A DNA stretch of 64,000 bases from Aerolutibacter ruishenii (GTDB lineage: Bacteria > Pseudomonadota > Gammaproteobacteria > Xanthomonadales > Xanthomonadaceae): the NCBI RefSeq assembly GCF_007830115.1, contig NZ_VLKP01000008.1:1-64000 (forward strand), in the 5' to 3' direction. Below the pieces are notes generated by a model. It was not told the DNA's origin. It saw only the letters and a program-made list of their open reading frames with translations, and did no database searches. The position numbers were made by a program, and so were the translations under genes. Positions 60,455-64,000 of the stretch are shown here, piece by piece (positions within the stretch are counted from its first letter, which is position 1; each line of letters begins with the position of its first letter).

Positions 60455-61399
60455 CTACTGGGGGCGTTCGGGCGCCTCATGGGTGCCTTGGGCCGCGTCC
60501 AGCAGGTTCTCGATCTCGTGGGAGCTGAGACGATACTCTTCCCCGCAGAACTCGCAACGTACCTTGGCCTCACCATCGGCCGCGGCCGCGCGGGCCTCGT
60601 CGGCGCCCAGCGAGACCAGCATCGACTCCACCCGTTCGCGGGAGCAGGAGCAGGCGAACCGCAAAGGTCGCGAGCCCAGCAGGCGGACGTCCTCCTGGTG
60701 GAAGAGGCGGGTGAGCAGCGTCGACGTGTCGCACGCCAGCAGTTCGTCCGGCCCCAGGGTGTCGAACAGGGCGCCCACGTGGTTCCAGCCCTCGGCGTCT
60801 CCCTCGTCCCCGGGCAGCTTTTGCAGCATCAGCCCCGCCGCGCGCTGGTCGTCGACGGCCAACAGCAGGCGCGTGGGCAGCTGTTCGGACTGGCGGAAGT
60901 AACCTTCGAACGCACCGGCCAGCGAGTCGGTGTCCAGCGCCACCAGGCCCTGGTAGCGAATTGGCTCGCGGTTGCCAAACGCGGGGTTCTCGATCGTGAT
61001 GGCCAGGATCGCGTCGTCACCCAACGCGCGCAGGTCGCGCGAGACCGGGCCGTCGCCACTTAGTTGGGCAATGCCGCGCAGGGTGCCCGCCGCCGTGCAT
61101 TCGGCGAACAGCGTGCGTAGCACGGTCTGGCTGCGCAACTGCACGGAGAGGCGGCCTTCGACTTTGGCATGGCCGGTGAACAGTGCGGCGGCCGCGGATG
61201 CTTCGCCCAGCAGCGCCACTGCCGAGGCGGGCGGTATCACCCCTTCCTGCGGGCTGCCGGTGGCGCGCTGGCGGATCTGCTGCCAGGTTTCGTCCAGGTG
61301 CACGAGCACGCCGCGGACCCCGGCATCCTCGATCAGGAAGCGGGTGAGCTGGTCGCGGTCGTCGGGGGAGGAAGCGGGGTCGGTCATGGGGGCGCTCAT
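60455..61399 (-). CDS. hslO: Hsp33 redox chaperone
   Basis: About 314 residues from ATG 61399 (ATG 61387 equally possible; neither has a good ribosome site). The C-terminal zinc switch is present: [10 protein letters not shown] and [10 protein letters not shown], i.e. CxC and CxxC, four residues that bind zinc and open upon oxidation. The chaperone protects unfolding proteins during oxidative stress in the cytoplasm. The gene diverges from mtgA. Confidence 0.95.
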   Translation of the reverse strand: MSAPMTDPASSPDDRDQLTRFLIEDAGVRGVLVHLDETWQQIRQRATGSPQEGVIPPASAVALLGEASAAAALFTGHAKVEGRLSVQLRSQTVLRTLFAECTAAGTLRGIAQLSGDGPVSRDLRALGDDAILAITIENPAFGNREPIRYQGLVALDTDSLAGAFEGYFRQSEQLPTRLLLAVDDQRAAGLMLQKLPGDEGDAEGWNHVGALFDTLGPDELLACDTSTLLTRLFHQEDVRLLGSRPLRFACSCSRERVESMLVSLGADEARAAAADGEAKVRCEFCGEEYRLSSHEIENLLDAAQGTHEAPERPQ

Positions 61400-61497
61400 G
61401 CTGGGGGCGCGCATCGCGGATAATGCGGATTGGCGCGCGGGACAGATGGCGCGGACATGGGGGCGATGCCTTGGTTGTGCAAGATGTGGGGGGTGCG

Positions 61498-62232
61498 GTG
61501 AAAGGAACGTCGACGCGACCGAGGCGGTTGCGGTGGCGGCGCTGGCTGGTCGCGTTGCCGCTGTTGTTCGTGCTGGCAACCGTGTTGCAGGTAGTGGTGC
61601 TGCGGTTCGTGGACCCGCCCTTCAGTGCGTTCATGGTGGCCAGGCAACTGGAGGCTTGGGGCGAGGGCGACTGGCGGTTCCGCGTCGCGTACGACTGGCG
61701 AGACCTGGAGGACATCTCCGCACATGTGCCCCTGGCCATGGTGGCGGCGGAGGATCAGCGGTTCGCTGAGCACTTCGGCTTCGACCTCAAAGCCATCGAA
61801 AAAGCGCACAAGAGCAATGCGCGTGGGCGCAGGGTGCGCGGTGGCAGCACCATCACCCAGCAGGCAGCCAAGAACCTGTTCCTGTGGCAGGGCAGCAGCC
61901 GGCCTTCCCGCTGGGTGCGCAAGGGCGTGGAGGCCTGGTACACCTTGTTGATCGAGGCCCTGTGGCCCAAGCACCGCATCCTGGAGGTGTACGTCAACAT
62001 CGTCGAACTGGGCGATGGCGTGTATGGCGCCCAGGCAGCGGCGCGCACCTTCTTCAACAAGAACGCATCGCGGTTGGCGCCGGCAGAAGCAGCGCGCATG
62101 GCGGCGGTGTTGCCGAGTCCGCGCCGCTACAGCATTGCCCGGCCGGGACCCTACGTGCAGCGGCGGAGCCGGGCGATCCAGCGGCAGATGCGCTACATCG
62201 GTGGTGCCGCGTACCTGCGTGAATTGGATTGA
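61498..62232 (+). CDS. mtgA: Monofunctional peptidoglycan glycosyltransferase MtgA
   Basis: 244 residues from GTG 61498 (a GGGGGGT site lies before it; upstream in-frame sequence has no coding look). One N-terminal membrane segment ([20 protein letters not shown]) is followed by the GT51 domain with [17 protein letters not shown] (catalytic Glu) and [17 protein letters not shown]. It polymerises lipid II in the periplasm without a transpeptidase domain. Normal family length. Confidence 0.95.
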   Translation: MKGTSTRPRRLRWRRWLVALPLLFVLATVLQVVVLRFVDPPFSAFMVARQLEAWGEGDWRFRVAYDWRDLEDISAHVPLAMVAAEDQRFAEHFGFDLKAIEKAHKSNARGRRVRGGSTITQQAAKNLFLWQGSSRPSRWVRKGVEAWYTLLIEALWPKHRILEVYVNIVELGDGVYGAQAAARTFFNKNASRLAPAEAARMAAVLPSPRRYSIARPGPYVQRRSRAIQRQMRYIGGAAYLRELD

Positions 62233-62314
62233 AGCCGGGGTGGTCGTCGCGTCCCGACGCGGGTCGCGGTTTTCGCAATGGGCGTTTGCCGGGAGGCGCG
62301 GGTAACATCCCCGC

Positions 62315-63340
62315 ATGACCCGGGATCATCTGACCATCGTCGTCGCGGCCTACAACGAGGCCGAGAGCCTGCCATTGCTGCACCCACGCCTGCTGGCGGT
62401 GATGGATGCGCTGGAGGCGGATGCCAACCTCGCCTGCCGCGTGCTGTACGTCGACGATGGCAGCCGTGACGGTACGTGGGCGGTGATGCAGCAGCTTGCA
62501 GCTGCCGACGGTCGGGTGGCGCTGCTGCGGCTGTCACGCAACTTCGGCAAGGAACTGGCGCTCACCGCAGGCCTGGACCGGGTGGAGCGGGGGGCGGCAC
62601 TGATCCTGGACGCCGACGGGCAGGACCCGCCGGAGCTGATTCCCGAGTTCGTGGCCAAGTGGCGCGAGGGGTACGACGACGTGCATGGCACGCGCCTGGA
62701 GCGGGACGGCGAGGGCTGGCTCAAGCGCGCCACCGCGCACCTTTTCTATCGGGTAATCGGCCGGCTTTCGAGGACGCCGATCCCGGCCGACACGGGCGAC
62801 TTCCGCCTGTTGTCGCCGCGCGCACTGGCCGCATTGCAGCAGTTGCGCGAGCGCAACCGTTTCATGAAAGGCCTGTTCGGGTGGGTGGGTTACAACCGTT
62901 TCGCGCTGCCGTACCACCGGGAGGCGCGCAATGCGGGGCAAAGCAAGTTCAATTTCTGGCGGCTGTGGAACCTGGCGCTGGAGGGGATCACGAGCTTCAC
63001 CACCGCGCCGCTGCGGTTGGCGACCTACCTGGGTCTGCTCACTGCGCTGGTGGCCTTCTGTTATGGCCTCTGGGTGGTGGCGAAGGCGTTGCTATGGGGT
63101 GATCCGGTCACCGGTTGGCCCAGCATGATGGCGGTCATCCTGTTCCTGGGCGGGGTGCAACTGATCGCGCTGGGCGTGATCGGCGAGTACCTCGGGCGCC
63201 TTTACGACGAGTCCAAGCAGCGGCCGCTGTACCTGGTGGACAGCTGGCGACCGGAGACAGGAGTATCCTCGGAGCCAAGCCCCGTCGGAGGAGTCGGTCA
63301 TGCGTACCGTTCGGCACCTGCTGGAAGCGAAATCGGCTGA
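62315..63340 (+). CDS. Glycosyltransferase family 2, GtrB/ArnC/DPM1-like
   Basis: 341 residues from ATG 62315. The GT2 core has TIVVAAYNEAESLPLL, the DDGSRDGT block and LILDADGQDPPEL (metal-binding DxD). Two C-terminal membrane segments (TYLGLLTALVAFCYGLWVVA and MMAVILFLGGVQLIALGVIG) place the active site at the inner membrane, as in enzymes that load sugars on undecaprenyl phosphate. Acceptor pathway unknown. The end overlaps the CBS gene by 41 bases. Confidence 0.9.
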   Translation: MTRDHLTIVVAAYNEAESLPLLHPRLLAVMDALEADANLACRVLYVDDGSRDGTWAVMQQLAAADGRVALLRLSRNFGKELALTAGLDRVERGAALILDADGQDPPELIPEFVAKWREGYDDVHGTRLERDGEGWLKRATAHLFYRVIGRLSRTPIPADTGDFRLLSPRALAALQQLRERNRFMKGLFGWVGYNRFALPYHREARNAGQSKFNFWRLWNLALEGITSFTTAPLRLATYLGLLTALVAFCYGLWVVAKALLWGDPVTGWPSMMAVILFLGGVQLIALGVIGEYLGRLYDESKQRPLYLVDSWRPETGVSSEPSPVGGVGHAYRSAPAGSEIG

Positions 63341-63728
63341 CATCTATTCCATTGCGCCCCACGCACCGGTCATTGACGCGGTGCGGCTGATGGCCGAGCG
63401 CAGCATCGGCGCGCTGCTGGTCATGGAGGGGGCGCGGCTGGTGGGGATCGTGTCCGAGCGCGACTACGCGCGAAAGGTCGTGTTGCAGGGGCGCGCGTCC
63501 GCCGACACGCCGGTATCGGCGATCATGACCTCGCAACTGGTCACTGTCCGTCCAGAGGACACGGTCGACTACTGCATGGCGATCGTGACGGACCGTCGCA
63601 TCCGCCACTTGCCGGTGATGCGCGGACAGGACCTCGTGGGGCTGGTGTCAATCGGAGATCTGGTGAAGGCCGTGATCGAGGACCAGCAGGTCGAGCTGGA
63701 CCAGCTGCAGCGGTACATCACGTCCTGA
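63300..63728 (+). CDS. CBS-domain protein
   Basis: 142 residues from ATG 63300 with GGAGGAG just upstream, inside the end of the glycosyltransferase gene. Two CBS motifs are visible (APVIDAVRLMAERSIGALLV and ETVDYCMAIVTDRRIRHLPV-type sequence), which bind adenosyl ligands as regulatory modules. Stand-alone CBS proteins of this size are common in Proteobacteria. Partner unknown. Confidence 0.85.
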   Translation: MRTVRHLLEAKSADIYSIAPHAPVIDAVRLMAERSIGALLVMEGARLVGIVSERDYARKVVLQGRASADTPVSAIMTSQLVTVRPEDTVDYCMAIVTDRRIRHLPVMRGQDLVGLVSIGDLVKAVIEDQQVELDQLQRYITS

Positions 63729-63745
63729 CGCGTGTCCCCACGCAT

Positions 63746-64000
63746 TTAGCCGTGCGGCAGCACCTGCGCCGTCACCGCGATGAAATGGCAGACGCTGCCG
63801 GCGATGACGAACAGGTGCCAGATCGCGTGCGAGAAGCGCACGTTGGGCCGGTGGTAGAACACCGTACCCAGGGTATAGGCGACGCCGCCGGCGATCAGCC
63901 AGCCGAACGTCCAGTCGTCCAGGGCCTGCAGCAGAGGCTTGATCGCCACGATCACGAGCCAGCCCATCGCGACGTAGAGCGCGGTCGAAAGCAGCTTGAA
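63746..64000 (-). CDS. Hemolysin III/TrhA-like membrane protein (partial)
   Basis: The reading frame is open to the right edge, so the N-terminus lies outside the window; 84 C-terminal residues are visible. Membrane segments and the family's His residues (VRFSHAIWHLFVIAGSVCHF and TAQVLPHG) match the HlyIII/TrhA (YqfA) group, zinc-dependent-looking membrane proteins with roles in membrane energetics. It converges with the CBS gene. Confidence 0.85.
   Translation of the reverse strand, partial: FKLLSTALYVAMGWLVIVAIKPLLQALDDWTFGWLIAGGVAYTLGTVFYHRPNVRFSHAIWHLFVIAGSVCHFIAVTAQVLPHG

Overview
The window is a 64 kb, high-GC (mostly about 65 %) stretch from a gammaproteobacterium, most likely a member of the Xanthomonadaceae/Lysobacteraceae (Pseudoxanthomonas, Lysobacter, Luteimonas, Stenotrophomonas or a relative). 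That placement is inference from gene style on the right side: a large TonB receptor beside 2OG-Fe(II) oxygenases and TPR-sulfotransferases, GTP-type PEP carboxykinase, long FadE, an NTP/NDP-exchange-like transporter, Hsp33, MtgA. Positions 1 to about 43.4 kb form a mosaic genomic island whose left end lies outside the window. From about 43.6 kb onward it looks like ordinary chromosome.

Island, part 1 (1-8.7 kb): an insertion-sequence end abuts the 3' two-thirds of a DUF1156-type DNA methyltransferase gene. The rest of an apparent defence operon follows on the same strand: a membrane-anchored coiled-coil protein, a GmrSD-like DUF262/DUF1524 nuclease, a DUF499 P-loop ATPase and a 256-aa protein of unknown type, closed by a clear hairpin terminator.

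Island, part 2 (8.8-32.6 kb): a mobilisable or conjugative element backbone. It has small accessory proteins, a TTGACC repeat cluster, a ribbon-helix-helix protein, an SF3-type replication helicase, ArdC-like and RadC-like proteins, a MobC-like accessory protein, a VirD4/TraD-type coupling protein and a MOBF (TrwC/TraI-like) relaxase. No T4SS channel genes and no integrase are in view. An upstream element (GCGCAGAAAAGTTGCCCTGA) recurs before several of these genes. One copy has been split by a 4.5 kb ISL3-family transposon carrying merR-merTPA, with an 8-bp target duplication (AAAAAAAC) and 23-bp terminal inverted repeats. Downstream of the relaxase is an atypical, lower-GC, four-gene minus-strand cargo operon: an unknown 201-aa protein, a QueC-like protein, an XRE-ImmA/IrrE protein and a PIN-domain protein. 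Its parts suggest a defence or toxin-antitoxin role and I do not recognise the combination as a described system. It is the best candidate here for something new.

Island, part 3 (32.6-43.3 kb, all minus strand): heavy-metal resistance. It holds a NreB-like MFS exporter with a His-rich tail, a small periplasmic protein, a membrane-anchored protein, a HupE/UreJ-like transporter, a CzcCBA-type RND efflux system, a His-rich CzcI-like protein and a chromate transporter.

Chromosomal part (43.6-64 kb): GMC oxidoreductase, transporter, hotdog protein, fadE with a divergent TetR gene and a palindromic operator, pckG, a four-gene 2OG oxygenase/sulfotransferase group beside a TonB receptor, an outer-membrane-like protein, hslO, mtgA, a GtrB/ArnC-like glycosyltransferase, a CBS protein, and a partial hemolysin-III/TrhA gene at the right edge.
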